This document shows, piece after piece, positions 47,801 to 52,399 of a DNA stretch of 64,000 bases; the first letter of the stretch is position 1, and each line of letters opens with the position of its first letter. This DNA is from Conus ventricosus. Lineage: Eukaryota; Mollusca; Gastropoda; Neogastropoda; Conidae. Location: contig CM031604.1 in assembly GCA_018398815.1 (NCBI GenBank), forward strand, positions 49,718,806 to 49,782,805. Direction: 5' to 3'. Made by a program: the position numbers and the translations under genes. The notes beneath the pieces are model-generated. The model did no database searches. It was not told the DNA's origin and saw only the letters and a list, made by a program, of their open reading frames with translations.

Positions 47801-48991
47801 CATCGGACTATCATTTCACTCTTGATCCAAGTTATAACGGGACAGCTACAGTTAGAATATTTCTGGTTGACAGTTCCTTTCCCTGTCACCAGCAATCCAT
47901 TCCAGGTCTAGCTGGCCCTTGAAAAGACCATCTGGCGACTCAAAAAAATGCTAGTCACTACCCAAATAATAGTTCTTACTATTCCAGCCCAGCCAATCAA
48001 CAGGGCCTTTTCAGGCCTATCAAATTCATATGCGAAAATGCCACATCTTGAAAAAGATTACTTCCTGAAAAAAAGTAACAAACAACAACAACAATATGAT
48101 TAATGACACAGACGCTAACATTCTTAAGACAGACAAGAGTAGGCTGTGTTAATCACATTGGTTAACAGATCCAGTTTGTTTTTTAATGTGAATGATAGAT
48201 GCAAAACATTTAAATGCAAAACGAACATAATGAAACAGCCATAAGGACAGATACAACAGAATGGATAGCTATAGTGTGCAGCCTGGGTAGAGTGAACAAT
48301 TTTCCCAGATAAAAATAACTTCAGTGTGTCATAAATTGTGATCAGAAAAAAAGTTTAAGTTTTTAGAATGTCAAAAAAATGTCAAAACAAAGGTCTCAGT
48401 TTACCCCACCTTTTCCCCACAATACCATTTGAGCAAATTTCTCTCCATCCCCATCTCCTGCTCAAGATCCCATCCCTTCTCCTGCTCGCCCTTCTTCCTC
48501 CCCAATCAAAGTTAGAACCCAATTTATTTACTTCTTATAGCGTTCACTGTTCCCTTGTCATGTTTGAGTTCTCAATCTTTTCTGTGATCAATTTCTGATT
48601 CTTGATATTTGAAGGAGAGAGATAAGATAATGTTGCTTATAGCCCAGCCGACCGCAAAGGGCCACATCAGGGCTGATCATTTGAAGGAAAGCAGCAGTTT
48701 GTACAGCAGAGGGATACAAAAGGAAATTTATCCTATGGTTGTGATGCAATGGATTTAACTAGTTTGGGCTGATTACTATCACATCTAATGGGTTTTTTTT
48801 TTTTAACATTAGTTTTATTACATAACAGCACGAGGAAAGCCTGCCCTACTAATCCTCATCCTGGTGTTAGGTAGCTGTTTATATACAATAAATATTGCGG
48901 ACAGAACTTCAGGTTTGGTAAGAAGTAACTGACATACATCACTTTTGACATGCTGACTCTCAGGACTAGAGGCGGTCGACTCTTCGTCCAT
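12241..48991 (-). CDS. NUDT5: NUDT5 homologue, ADP-sugar pyrophosphatase; complete, nine coding exons
   Basis: NUDT5 hydrolyses ADP-ribose and related ADP-sugars to AMP plus ribose 5-phosphate; in vertebrates it acts in the cytosol and nucleus. Exons (minus strand): 48938-48991, 45287-45354, 39897-39940, 36536-36643, 34090-34185, 28628-28683, 25968-26013, 17548-17601, 12241-12335. Every junction joins in phase; the product is 206 residues (human 219). Residues 92-114 are a perfect Nudix box (G-x5-E-x7-REL-x-EE-x-G-Y). GKW (W25) and KWE (W43) match the adenine-stacking tryptophans, and QYRPP, EFPAG, DPGL, EFIEVIS and VYTYAMAL match family blocks in order. The C-terminal tail is shorter than in human and differs in sequence. 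Introns reach about 8 kb and are filled with repeats. Homology is recognised from family knowledge; no search was run. Confidence 0.92.
12323..12392 (-). repeat. NUDT5: Tandem duplication covering the NUDT5 exon 9 acceptor
   Basis: Two units of 34-36 bp, each with CACACACAATCTA, an A5-7 run and CTCTTTGTGTAA on the plus strand. Read on the minus strand, each holds a pyrimidine tract, an AG and TTACACAAAGAG. The exon-proximal unit (12,323-12,356) supplies the real acceptor; the distal unit (12,357-12,392) has TAG instead of CAG. A third, rearranged copy lies near 11,826-11,853. Confidence 0.75.
12750..13712 (+). pseudogene. Penelope-like element: reverse transcriptase and GIY-YIG remnant
   Basis: Fragments in shifting frames follow the order of a Penelope-like polyprotein: the RT motif DVFSLYT (from 12,759); [20 protein letters not shown] and GVAIGTK (12,870-12,965); [20 protein letters not shown] (13,049-13,108), matching the family's GIPYSQxLRLRRICS block; [11 protein letters not shown]; then NIVYAIHC...[10 protein letters not shown] (13,531-13,598), the start of the GIY-YIG endonuclease. 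Many stops and frameshifts make it inactive. It lies antisense in NUDT5 intron 8. Such elements retrotranspose using an RT related to telomerase. The fragment breaks near 13,700, where a hAT-like sequence begins. Confidence 0.82.
13808..14335 (+). pseudogene. hAT-like transposase N-terminus (BED-type zinc finger), truncated
   Basis: The frame from 13,808 reads an acidic/basic helix, then [17 protein letters not shown]...[11 protein letters not shown], a C-x2-C...H-x5-H pattern like the BED fingers of hAT transposases. After one frameshift near 14,160 it continues [20 protein letters not shown] and [16 protein letters not shown], resembling the region that follows the finger in hAT proteins. 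The catalytic RNase-H-like part and dimerisation domain are missing. It is sandwiched between two pieces of a Penelope-like GIY-YIG domain, so it probably inserted there. Confidence 0.6.
14720..14945 (+). pseudogene. C-terminal GIY-YIG tail of a Penelope-like element
   Basis: Reads [15 protein letters not shown], then [10 protein letters not shown]...[10 protein letters not shown], the spacing and P-x-G-(I/L)-N ending seen at the C-terminus of Penelope-like endonucleases. It follows on from the break at about 13,700 with the hAT-like segment between. One stop interrupts it. It may be the same copy (split) or a second copy. Confidence 0.5.
15057..16440. repeat. Low-complexity block: GT, G, C and (ATT/ATC)n tracts
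   Basis: Begins with 20 bp matching the micro-retroposon tail (ATAAGCAACATTATCTTACC), then (GT)n, a G tract (15,181-15,206), 53 consecutive C (15,658-15,710) followed by T12, and a C tract of about 30 (16,017-16,046), all within imperfect ATT/ATC/CAT trinucleotide repeats. The phrase CCTGCTCCA(A/G)(A/T)A plus a T-rich downstream recurs about every 130-290 bp, so the block looks like an old higher-order tandem array. Poly-Pro, poly-Gly and Ser/Leu-rich frames here are artefacts. Confidence 0.75.
16441..17547. other. NUDT5 intron 8, no feature seen
   Basis: AT-rich unique-looking sequence with short A runs; no exon, repeat or RNA gene recognised. Confidence 0.5.
17548..17601 (-). CDS. NUDT5: NUDT5 exon 8 (residues 158-176)
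   Basis: Acceptor with a T8 tract ending CAG, donor GGAAC|gtaagt (near-ideal). It encodes [18 protein letters not shown], matching human EFVEVISLPKNDLLQRLD. The EFxEVI block contributes a catalytic-region glutamate in the family. Confidence 0.92.
17602..19337. other. NUDT5 intron 7 (3' part), no gene seen
   Basis: AT-rich. A 21-bp unit (CCAGGCACGCTGAAGGAAAA) is duplicated at about 18,138-18,180. No coding evidence. Confidence 0.5.
19355..19405 (+). mobile_element. Micro-retroposon copy 2, 51 bp
   Basis: Flanked by a perfect 17-bp direct repeat, TTACCTTTCCTTGTCAG, at 19,338-19,354 and 19,406-19,422. The insert is CCTGATGTGGCCCTTTGCGG through GGGCTATAAGCAACATTATC, with a TTATC tail. It is the clearest copy of the family and lies in NUDT5 intron 7. 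Confidence 0.92.
21100..21420 (-). mobile_element. SINE-A, fragment of the 3' half
   Basis: Reverse complement of the 3' module of the element at 40.46-41.3 kb. Shared landmarks include AGTGCCTGTTCTGATCCAAC, CATACGCAGGAC and ACACTGCACTGCC. Divergence is considerable and the tRNA head is missing. Confidence 0.7.
21899..22436 (+). pseudogene. piggyBac transposase N-terminus, broken
   Basis: ATG at 21,899 (MASRAG...). In shifting frames it reads an acidic segment ([14 protein letters not shown]...SDSEEEI), an Arg/Gly-rich segment ([13 protein letters not shown]) and then [16 protein letters not shown] and AMDFVKLFL, matching the F-T-G-x-P-G and D-F-x-x-L-F blocks that open the piggyBac DDE domain. 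The rest of the domain is gone and the (GT)n array begins there. Several frameshifts and stops. Function in the family: TTAA-specific transposition. Confidence 0.65.
22437..22970. repeat. GT/CA microsatellite, about 530 bp
   Basis: Nearly continuous (GT)n with GC, AT and GA interruptions inside the piggyBac element. It produces long Cys/Val and His/Thr frames on both strands that are not genes. Potential for Z-DNA and length polymorphism. Confidence 0.95.
24228..25967. other. NUDT5 intron 7 (5' part), no gene seen
   Basis: AT-rich, with a short (CA)n at 24,771-24,800. No feature recognised. Confidence 0.5.
25968..26013 (-). CDS. NUDT5: NUDT5 exon 7 (residues 143-158)
   Basis: Acceptor TTGTGTTGCAG, donor CAGCAAG|gtcagt, phase 0 in and 1 out. 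It encodes [15 protein letters not shown], the variable hydrophilic loop between two strands (human INGDDAENARPKPKP). Confidence 0.88.
26042..26109. repeat. 34-bp tandem duplication, 2 copies
   Basis: CAGGCATGCCAAACACCCTT + TCTGGATTAAAAAA, present twice without change, 28 bp upstream (in gene sense) of NUDT5 exon 7. Neither copy contains the acceptor. Confidence 0.9.
26110..28627. other. NUDT5 intron 6, no gene seen
   Basis: AT-rich with a C9T12 run near 26,536-26,556. Short frames, for example 27,691-27,894 (+), have no supporting splice signals. Confidence 0.45.
28628..28683 (-). CDS. NUDT5: NUDT5 exon 6 (residues 124-142)
   Basis: Acceptor TGTTATTGCAG, donor GTGGAG|gttagt, phase 1 in and 0 out. 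It encodes [18 protein letters not shown], aligned with human VCMDPGLSNCTIHIVTV. Confidence 0.93.
29263..29895 (-). other. GC-rich island with a 210-codon open frame, unidentified
   Basis: A block of about 630 bp that is clearly more GC-rich than its intronic surroundings. The minus strand is open for 210 codons, and a second minus-strand frame is open for 120 codons of the same block. The longer frame begins with a hydrophobic stretch ([15 protein letters not shown]) and then becomes Pro/Ser/His/Arg-rich. I recognise no domain and see no splice sites. An inserted dispersed repeat is the simplest explanation; a nested gene is possible. Confidence 0.35.
30777..30932 (+). CDS. Putative internal exon of an unidentified plus-strand gene nested in NUDT5
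   Basis: Acceptor TCTTATGACTTTTAG, donor CTCAAG|gtaaat, 156 nt, phase 0, 52 open codons: KLLEPKQHD..., [20 protein letters not shown], then [16 protein letters not shown]. Composition and predicted helix look like real protein, and both splice sites are good. I do not recognise the family. It lies antisense in NUDT5 intron 5. Upstream exons were not found, so it could be the 3' part of a nested gene or an old processed fragment. Confidence 0.5.
31032..31055 (+). CDS. Putative terminal exon following the exon at 30,777
   Basis: A strong acceptor (long pyrimidine tract ending ACGTACGCAG) is followed in phase by KNFTSHL and TAA. The 99-nt intron (30,933-31,031) is a multiple of three and has no in-frame stop, so retaining it would add 33 residues. 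An AATAAA lies at 31,765-31,770. Confidence 0.4.
   Translation, partial: KNFTSHL
31098..31278. repeat. 26-bp minisatellite, 7 copies
   Basis: Unit GCAACAACAGGGTAAAGTAA + CTGACT, almost invariant; the last copy has GGTACAG. If the exon at 31,032 is real, the array is in its 3' UTR. Confidence 0.95.
31765..31770 (+). terminator. Candidate poly(A) signal for the nested plus-strand exons
   Basis: AATAAA followed by a T/G-rich stretch (TGTGTTGATAAAC), 710 nt downstream of the putative stop at 31,055. Another AATAAA lies near 32,127. Confidence 0.3.
32328..32772. repeat. 86-92-bp satellite, 5 copies, seeded by a SINE tail
   Basis: Each unit runs from ATGATGTATTGATTAGCTTC through TTTCATCAATGGGGCATC to AACAGCCCTGCTATGGCTCC. 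The last phrase is the beginning of the micro-retroposon consensus (CAGCCCTGATGTGGCCC), and the final unit continues into it at 32,757-32,798. Each unit also holds CAATGGGGCATCATTG, a small imperfect palindrome. Confidence 0.9.
32757..32798 (+). mobile_element. Micro-retroposon-like tail, copy fused to a satellite
   Basis: CAGCCCTGCTATGGCTCC, then GTGGTCGGCTGGGCTATAAA. It matches the family 3' end but with a changed terminus (ACAGGACTAGG) and no visible target-site duplication. It may preserve more of the parental element upstream than the other copies. Confidence 0.6.
32880..33820 (+). mobile_element. SINE-A, long diverged copy
   Basis: Co-linear with the full copy at 40.46 kb: a worn tRNA head (GCGGTTAGCATTGCCG...GGTCATGGGTCCAATC), GGCTCCTACCC-like and CATCCNNTTANTGGAT blocks, CAAATTTCCTGACTAACA, then the 3' module (TGGCGCCTTCCAGAGG, TTGGATCAGAACAGGC, AGCGTCTCCTCTGGTGG). 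The region 33,040-33,075 is an inverted copy of about 33,645-33,675, so an internal rearrangement has occurred. A 16-bp unit is repeated four times at 33,329-33,392. Confidence 0.75.
33329..33392. repeat. 16-bp tandem repeat, 4 copies
   Basis: TGGTGTCCCTTCATGA repeated four times at the boundary between the two halves of the SINE-A copy. The intact copy has a single related GTGGCCCTTCATGCC at this place. Confidence 0.95.
34090..34185 (-). CDS. NUDT5: NUDT5 exon 5 (residues 92-124, Nudix box)
   Basis: Acceptor ACTGTTGTAG, donor CACCTG|gttggt. It encodes GLIDKGE...RELKEETGY, a complete Nudix motif with all metal-binding glutamates of the REUxEE core (E107, E110, E111), followed by THISP. Confidence 0.95.
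34391..34515 (+). mobile_element. SINE-A, short middle fragment
   Basis: GGATATATTATGAAAGGAAG, then AGTACAGCCCTGTCATG and AAATCTGTAGCATCATCTTT, ending GATCAGCATA and A-rich sequence: nearly identical to 40,716-40,830. It ends with an A-rich tract, so it may be a separate short insertion. Confidence 0.8.
34930..35400 (+). mobile_element. SINE-A copy with an internally amplified 75-bp segment
   Basis: Starts with CTGGTTCCTACCTACACTC (cf. CGGCTCCTACCCAGAGTT) and ends with GACTTCCATGCCATGTTTTC and ATGGTGACCTCA (cf. 40,858-40,888). Between them a 75-bp piece (GAGTACAACCCTGTCATG...ATCAACATGGAATTTCACA...TCATCAATCAG) is repeated about four times at 35,010-35,330. The intact SINE has this piece once. 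Confidence 0.7.
35010..35330. repeat. 75-bp tandem repeat, about 4 copies, derived from SINE-A
   Basis: Units of 74-79 bp with few differences; the middle units share TCACTATCTTCAACAATCAG, while the first and last have ATGATTATCTTCATCAATCA. Since 75 is divisible by three, the frames stay open over repeats on both strands. Confidence 0.9.
36051..36330. repeat. GT/CT microsatellite in NUDT5 intron 4
   Basis: (GT)n in several blocks joined by ATGTATATGCATGTATG phrases that occur three times, then (CTGT)n and (CT)n. It lies 200 bp from exon 4 on its downstream (gene-sense) side. Cys/Val-rich frames here are artefacts. Confidence 0.95.
36536..36643 (-). CDS. NUDT5: NUDT5 exon 4 (residues 56-92)
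   Basis: Encodes [10 protein letters not shown]...[21 protein letters not shown], the beta strands just before the Nudix box. The acceptor is GCATGACAG. The donor is CTGCAG|gcaagt, a GC donor in otherwise ideal consensus; only this junction keeps phase with exon 5 and restores EFPAG-LID. Confidence 0.92.
38323..39752. repeat. 1.43-kb foldback (inverted repeat) with a 12-bp target-site duplication
   Basis: Two arms of about 700 bp are near-perfect reverse complements: the left runs from AAATTTAGAAATAGAG at 38,363, the right ends CTCTATTTCTAAATTT at 39,752, and the centre is near 39,065 (GGGTACACATTACCC). TTCCATTTAGTA flanks it at 38,311-38,322 and 39,753-39,764. The left end has about 40 extra bp (GGAGCGACTGACGGCGGCG). 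Each arm carries CGCCTGAAGAAGACCCAAGT and GGTTGAAATGCATCG, a phrase resembling the GAAGAAG...GTCGAAA motif near Penelope-like ends. G/C homopolymers differ in length between the arms. An assembly foldback artefact is possible, but the duplication argues for a real insertion. Confidence 0.8.
39897..39940 (-). CDS. NUDT5: NUDT5 exon 3 (residues 41-56, 44 nt)
   Basis: Acceptor GTGTGATTGCAG, donor GGAA|gtgatg, phase 2 in and 1 out. It encodes [14 protein letters not shown], matching the WESVKRTTRK...ADG block; W43 is the second substrate-stacking tryptophan. A better-looking GT four bases later (GAT|gtaatg) would break the phase with exon 4, so the weaker donor is preferred. The exon lies 145 bp from the end of the large foldback at 38.3-39.75 kb. 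Confidence 0.85.
40378..40440 (+). mobile_element. Micro-retroposon copy with a (CTTAC)n tail
   Basis: GACAGCCCTGATATGGCCC, GGTCGGCTGGGCTATAAGC, AACATTA and then (CCTTA)3. No clear target-site duplication. It stands just upstream of the full SINE-A copy. Confidence 0.8.
40458..41295 (+). mobile_element. SINE-A, best-preserved copy (tRNA head plus long body)
   Basis: The head has textbook RNA polymerase III promoter boxes: A box TGGCGAAGTGG and B box GGTTCGAATCCC. A body with CGGCTCCTACCCAGAGTT, CAAATTTCCTGACCAACATT and GGGATATATTATGAAAGG follows, then an A10 run, then a GC-rich 3' module (TGGTGGCGCCCTCCGGAGG; ATCAGAACAGGCGCCACTGA) ending in A17. At about 840 bp it is long for a SINE; the internal A-run suggests two units fused end to end. 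It lies in NUDT5 intron 2. Confidence 0.8.
42398..42430 (-). mobile_element. Micro-retroposon copy, only 33 bp, with target-site duplication
   Basis: On the minus strand: CCCTTTGCGGTCGGCTGGGC, TATTTATCTTATC. Flanked by TATTTTGTAGAA at 42,386-42,397 and 42,431-42,442 (perfect, 12 bp). Confidence 0.88.
42988..43755 (-). mobile_element. Retrozyme-like element: hammerhead ribozyme between direct repeats
   Basis: A segment of about 112 bp (TGCTGAACAATTAAGTAGTG... to GAAGAAAATGGG) occurs at 42,988-43,104 and, slightly diverged, at 43,645-43,755, in the same orientation and 657 bp apart. Between them, on the minus strand, is a hammerhead ribozyme (43,194-43,243). No protein is encoded. Retrozymes are small non-coding retroelements with hammerhead motifs and repeated ends, circularised as RNA and copied by a partner element. 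The second repeat lacks a recognisable ribozyme, so this would be a partial dimer or a decayed copy. The repeats and motif are seen; the element class is inferred. Confidence 0.55.
43194..43243 (-). ncRNA. Hammerhead ribozyme, type I layout, minimal palindromic stem III
   Basis: Minus-strand order: stem I strand CTG-TGT-CTCC (43,243-43,234), core CTGATGA (43,233-43,227), stem II GTTC/GAAC closed by G10.1-C11.1 with the 8-nt loop AGTCCAGC (43,226-43,211), core GAA (43,210-43,208), stem III AGGCCT (43,207-43,202), cleavage base A at 43,201, then GGAG-CAG (43,200-43,194) pairing back to CTCC and CTG. Every invariant core base is present. Predicted cleavage is between 43,201 and 43,200. AGGCCT is self-complementary with no loop, so activity would need dimerisation through stem III, as described for other minimal-stem-III hammerheads. 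It lies in NUDT5 intron 2 on the sense strand. Confidence 0.78.
44299..44828 (+). mobile_element. SINE-B, full-length tRNA-derived SINE with (ATT)n tail
   Basis: The head is tRNA-like, with A box TAGCTCAGTTGG, an anticodon loop reading CTCGTAA (CGT, threonine-like) and B box GGTTCGAACCTC. The body holds GAGACTATAAACCGAGGTTC and CACCATCTTTCGGAAGAG. The 3' end is AAAGCGCTTCGAGC...GGCGCTATATAAGTATT and then (ATT)6. The tail matches the 3' end of the CR1/L2-like LINE in this window, which would be its mobilisation partner. The tRNA part does not fold to a clean acceptor stem, so it is not scored as a tRNA gene. Sits in NUDT5 intron 2. Confidence 0.85.
45287..45354 (-). CDS. NUDT5: NUDT5 exon 2 (residues 19-41)
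   Basis: Acceptor ACACTTCCAG, donor GAG AG|gtcagt, phase 0 in and 2 out. It encodes [18 protein letters not shown] followed by RGKE. W25 corresponds to a human substrate-stacking tryptophan, and the TYKDP-GK pattern matches human TYMDPTGK. Confidence 0.92.
45719..45775. repeat. A/G-rich 30-bp duplication
   Basis: GAATTTAAAAAAGAAAA(A)GAAAAAAGAAA occurs twice in a row. Simple sequence with no coding content. Confidence 0.85.
45805..46487. repeat. 69/60-bp minisatellite with two-tier structure
   Basis: About 10 units built on GGTACACATTATATCAGGCC, AGTTAATACC(G/T)CAGTATTTTC and TGCATTCCTTCC. Most are 69 bp; shorter 60-bp units lack TCAGTTCCA. The succession (TGTGGGG unit, short unit, series of GCAGGG units) occurs twice, so a block was duplicated as a whole. 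Both unit lengths are multiples of three, so two plus-strand frames stay open for 210 and 229 codons with a 23-residue period ([19 protein letters not shown] in one). No start context, splice sites or homology supports a gene. Confidence 0.9.
46586..48606. other. NUDT5 intron 1, no gene seen
   Basis: AT-rich. A 24-bp unit (AGCACAAAGGTAGTAGTAGA...) is duplicated near 47,550-47,600. No exon or element recognised. Confidence 0.5.
48617..48678 (-). mobile_element. Micro-retroposon copy, 62 bp
   Basis: On the minus strand it begins CAGCCCTGATGTGGCCC and ends ATAAGCAACATTATCTTATC. Flanked by ATTTGAAGGA at 48,607-48,616 and 48,679-48,688 (10 bp, perfect). It lies 260 bp downstream of NUDT5 exon 1. 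Confidence 0.85.
48938..48991 (-). CDS. NUDT5: NUDT5 exon 1 (residues 1-18, start codon)
   Basis: The ATG at 48,991 has G at -3 and G at +4. It opens an acidic/Ser-rich lead (MDEEST...) as in vertebrate NUDT5. I chose the donor GAT|gtatgt (phase 0) because the junction then aligns SQHVKSD-ELCKGKW with the human QYIISEELISEGKW region. A later GT would add ten residues and spoil the alignment. The frame stays open upstream, so a longer N-terminus cannot be excluded. Confidence 0.8.
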
Positions 48992-49284
48992 TGCGGTTAA
49001 TTTCTTTGCGCAGCACGCGCTTAAGTGAAGTGTTTGGTTCAGCTGTTCAGCTTGGTACCGGTACTTGAGTCCAGAGCTCTCACAAGTGCAACTTCTGCCC
49101 GCCGTTTTGACTTGAATGCTCGACTGGAATGATACGATGCCAGGTGAACAATACCTTGAAAATGCTGTTTCAAACACGTGCAAATTCAAGCGAAGAGCAC
49201 ACCTTCTCCAGGGTAAAAACATGCAAACCTCGGAAAGTCGACAAAGCGTGAGCATCAGAGTTCAAGATTAGCAACCTTGACCGC

Positions 49285-49290
49285 TTTATA
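49285..49290 (-). promoter_or_regulatory. NUDT5: TATA-like box of NUDT5
   Basis: TATAAA on the minus strand in the context CTATTATAAAGCGG, 294 bp upstream of the chosen start codon. The region between is richer in GC than the introns, as expected for a first exon. Transcription would start near 49,255; no clear initiator was picked out. A CT/CA microsatellite lies some 220 bp further upstream. Confidence 0.4.
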
Positions 49291-49509
49291 ATAGAGTCAT
49301 CTCCCCTGACAACAGTGCCGGATGCCCTCAGTTTTGACCCCTCTCTGGGCCGCGATCGTTGGACACAGTCGGAGTACATAAGCTGATCATGATTCAACAG
49401 GCTTTTCAAGTCACAAACTACCTGTATTCGACAGAAAATAGAAAGTCAACTTTGAGTAGAAAATATAAAAATCTGTGATGTTATACAATACAAACACTTG
49501 TCATGTTTG

Positions 49510-49511
<2 letters not shown>

Positions 49512-49599
<88 letters not shown>

Positions 49600-49608
49600 G
49601 CACGCGCG

Positions 49609-49651
<43 letters not shown>

Positions 49652-49710
49652 CAACATATATAAAAAGTTTTTTTTTGGTTTTTTTTTTTGGTTTTTTTTT
49701 TTTTTTGGGG
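49512..49710. repeat. CT, CA and T/G microsatellites upstream of NUDT5
   Basis: (CT)20 or so, then (CA)n with CGCA interruptions, then T and G runs to 49,720. Length variation here would change promoter spacing. His/Thr and Cys/Val frames are artefacts. Confidence 0.95.
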
Positions 49711-49978
49711 GGGGGGGGGGTGAAATAAAGATAAGGGTGACAACTGGGAAGAGCCATAGGGTCAGTCAGTGTCCTGTGACTGAGCAGGAAATATTAAAGC
49801 AACCGTACGCTGGCAAGGTTAAAAACAGGTCTTTTTCTTTTACGTAGCTCATTCAGAACTTTCTTTTTAAGATTCATGTAAAAATGTATTCTGTTCAAAT
49901 CATTTAGTCATCCCTATTTCATATTACACATTAGCAAACGTAACTGAACACGCGTAGCGCATACGCGCAAGGTATATG

Positions 49979-50018
49979 CACACACACACGCGCGCGCTCT
50001 CGCGCGCACAAAATATCG

Positions 50019-50072
<54 letters not shown>

Positions 50073-50111
50073 GCACGCGCGTGCGCACACACAGAGTAAT
50101 CTTGCTCTCTG

Positions 50112-50191
<80 letters not shown>

Positions 50192-50457
50192 GATCTATCT
50201 GTCTATCCATCTGGTGTGCGCTCGCATGCACACTATCGTCGCGCACGCACGCATTCACACACACACTCACAGACACACACACGTGCGCGCGCAAAGGATT
50301 GAATTATAACGGGAACATATTACACGGCCACACGTGCGTGTATTGCAGTGAACAAGCTGTTACACAGTGAATATTAATTTAGTGAACCTACGTTTGAAAA
50401 TATACATGACTAAAGTAAAATTAAACACACACACACACGCACACACAATAGGATGGA

Positions 50458-50500
<43 letters not shown>
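49979..50500. repeat. CA, CTGT and CT microsatellite cluster
   Basis: (CA)n at 50,023-50,068, (CTGT)n and (CT)n at 50,107-50,188, and more (CA)n at 50,424-50,500, with CGCGCG stretches. No genes. Confidence 0.95.
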
Positions 50501-50502
<2 letters not shown>

Positions 50503-51261
50503 CGTATGCGCGCACGCTCGCATGCATGTATGCGGCGCATGCACGTACTCGATTACACACATGCATATGACACACAGACATGGTATTTGAGTGGTGATCA
50601 TCGCCTGACAGGCTTGAGGTTTTTTTGCTCCTCTGGTTGTTTTGTTTCAGCTTTTCCTTTTGATTTCAACTTCAGACGCCATTTTTTTATAAGTTTGTTT
50701 CGTAGGACTTCTGGTTGTTATGGTGTAAAAATTGTGAAAATCGGATGGGTAGGTTTTCGAGTGACAGTGACTTGTGTATTTGTGCTTTTCCGTACCCTTT
50801 CTCTCCGCCATTCTGGCCCTGCTTCACTCACGCTTCAACGGATTTTGAATATCTGCTCATATGCAAACAATGGCGAATTCCCAAATGGTTCTTCTCCAGA
50901 ATTGAAATACAACGCCAAGACCTTCTGTCTCTAACATTGGAGCAGGCTGTGACCCTGCTATTCGGGAAAAAACTGGTGTTTTCCCTTCTTCGATCGCACA
51001 CAGGTGTTCGTAAAAAGAGTCGGCTTTTCGCGGTGGTCGTTCGGAAGCAAGGGCGTCGCATTCCCGTGTTGATCAGAGTACAGACAGTGTGGGCACAAGG
51101 AACTGGAAAAAATGCATGTAGGCATCCCTGAAAAACTTGATAAACATTCCCCTTTCAGGACGGTCAAAAGTCTTCCACAAACCTTCTATTAAGTTTTCCT
51201 TCGTTAACGCCCCAGTCTGTATAGACAAAAGACATCCTAATAAACGACTTCATTATCGACA

Positions 51262-52054
51262 ATGATTTTGTCTTCTCTTTTTATGACGGTGACGTGGCTC
51301 TACGAGCAAGGAGACGGGGCCACATCTCTGAATGACCCAGAAGGCTCGAATTTCCATTCTTTTTCCCCGTTGTGGAAGGTAGTGTTGGGCATTGCTGTTG
51401 TCTCAAAGCAATCACTGACTTCATTGTCCGTGGACGACTTGCCTCCCACATGATATAAATAGGCGTGAGGTTAACTCTCCACAGAGCGGGGTTGTGTTAC
51501 CATTGTCTGTCTCTACTGACTCCTCCACCAAATCAAACAATATGACAGACAAGATTCATTGAATGAGTTTCACTGTTTGGGTTTCTGTCGTCTGTCAAAA
51601 ATCTCTCAGGCGTAAATTATGATTGCTGGCGCTCTGAATTTTATTTCGACTCCCTGTTCCTGTTCCATGTCATAACAACTAAAAGACCCTCTTTCAGTGA
51701 CCACTGCCTCAAACAGCTTGTTGATCAGCCAAACCCATCGGTGCGGTCATTTTTGGATGTGCATAGTGCGTGAAAACCCACTGTTGTGTCCAGCTGTGCT
51801 GTGCTCACATCCCCTTCTCTGACCATGAGGCGATCATAGGAGCCTCGCCATGGAGGAAGCCACAGATGAAAACAGCGCATGGTGCAGTCCAGGAACCTGA
51901 AGCGGATCGATCTCCAAAGCGTTCCAGGCAGTCGTTACGGCATCTGGTGGCCTGTGATCTGAGGGACTGCCCGGAAACCAGCTTGCCGACACTAACAAAC
52001 GTGGGTCTCCGCCGCTTCGGGACAGCCACGCCCTCTGGTCACCAGGTCTGGTGA
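51262..52054 (+). pseudogene. LINE endonuclease (APE type) remnant
   Basis: MTVTWLYEQGD (cf. T-E-T-W-L), then NDPEGSNFHSFSP and GIAVVSKQSLTSL (cf. the RGGGIAVVYK block) at 51,280-51,430, and FSDHEAII at 51,814-51,837, the S-D-H motif closing the catalytic fold. It nicks target DNA in live elements. Frames are shifted relative to each other, so no enzyme can be made. Confidence 0.72.
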
Positions 52055-52399
52055 CTGCCCGCCTCAGCGCCGTGGAGAACAACAGTGGCAGGGACGCGAA
52101 GAAAGATGTGCGTCAGGTGGAGCGCAGATGGAGGTCAACTGGTTTGGACTGCTCCACAAGAAGAGTACAAAAGAAAACTTGAACTCTTCACTACGTTTAC
52201 TAAGAACGTCGAGGTAAAATACTATAGTGCCTTATTGCGATTGTACACTCTCAAAACAGTGTATGCAGTGGCTGGTCAGCTCTTGGGCACAGTTAAGTTT
52301 TCCCCCTCCAAGCAACCTTGGACCCTGCCAACTTCCAGAAACGTTTCTCGCTTTTTTCATGAGAAAGTGTCCAAAAATAAGGCATTGCTTTGGATTGTC

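Noticed and set aside
48818..49255. 145-codon open frame over the NUDT5 first exon
   Set aside because: The frame runs past the splice donor into the intron and upstream of the start codon; only 48,938-48,991 is supported as coding.
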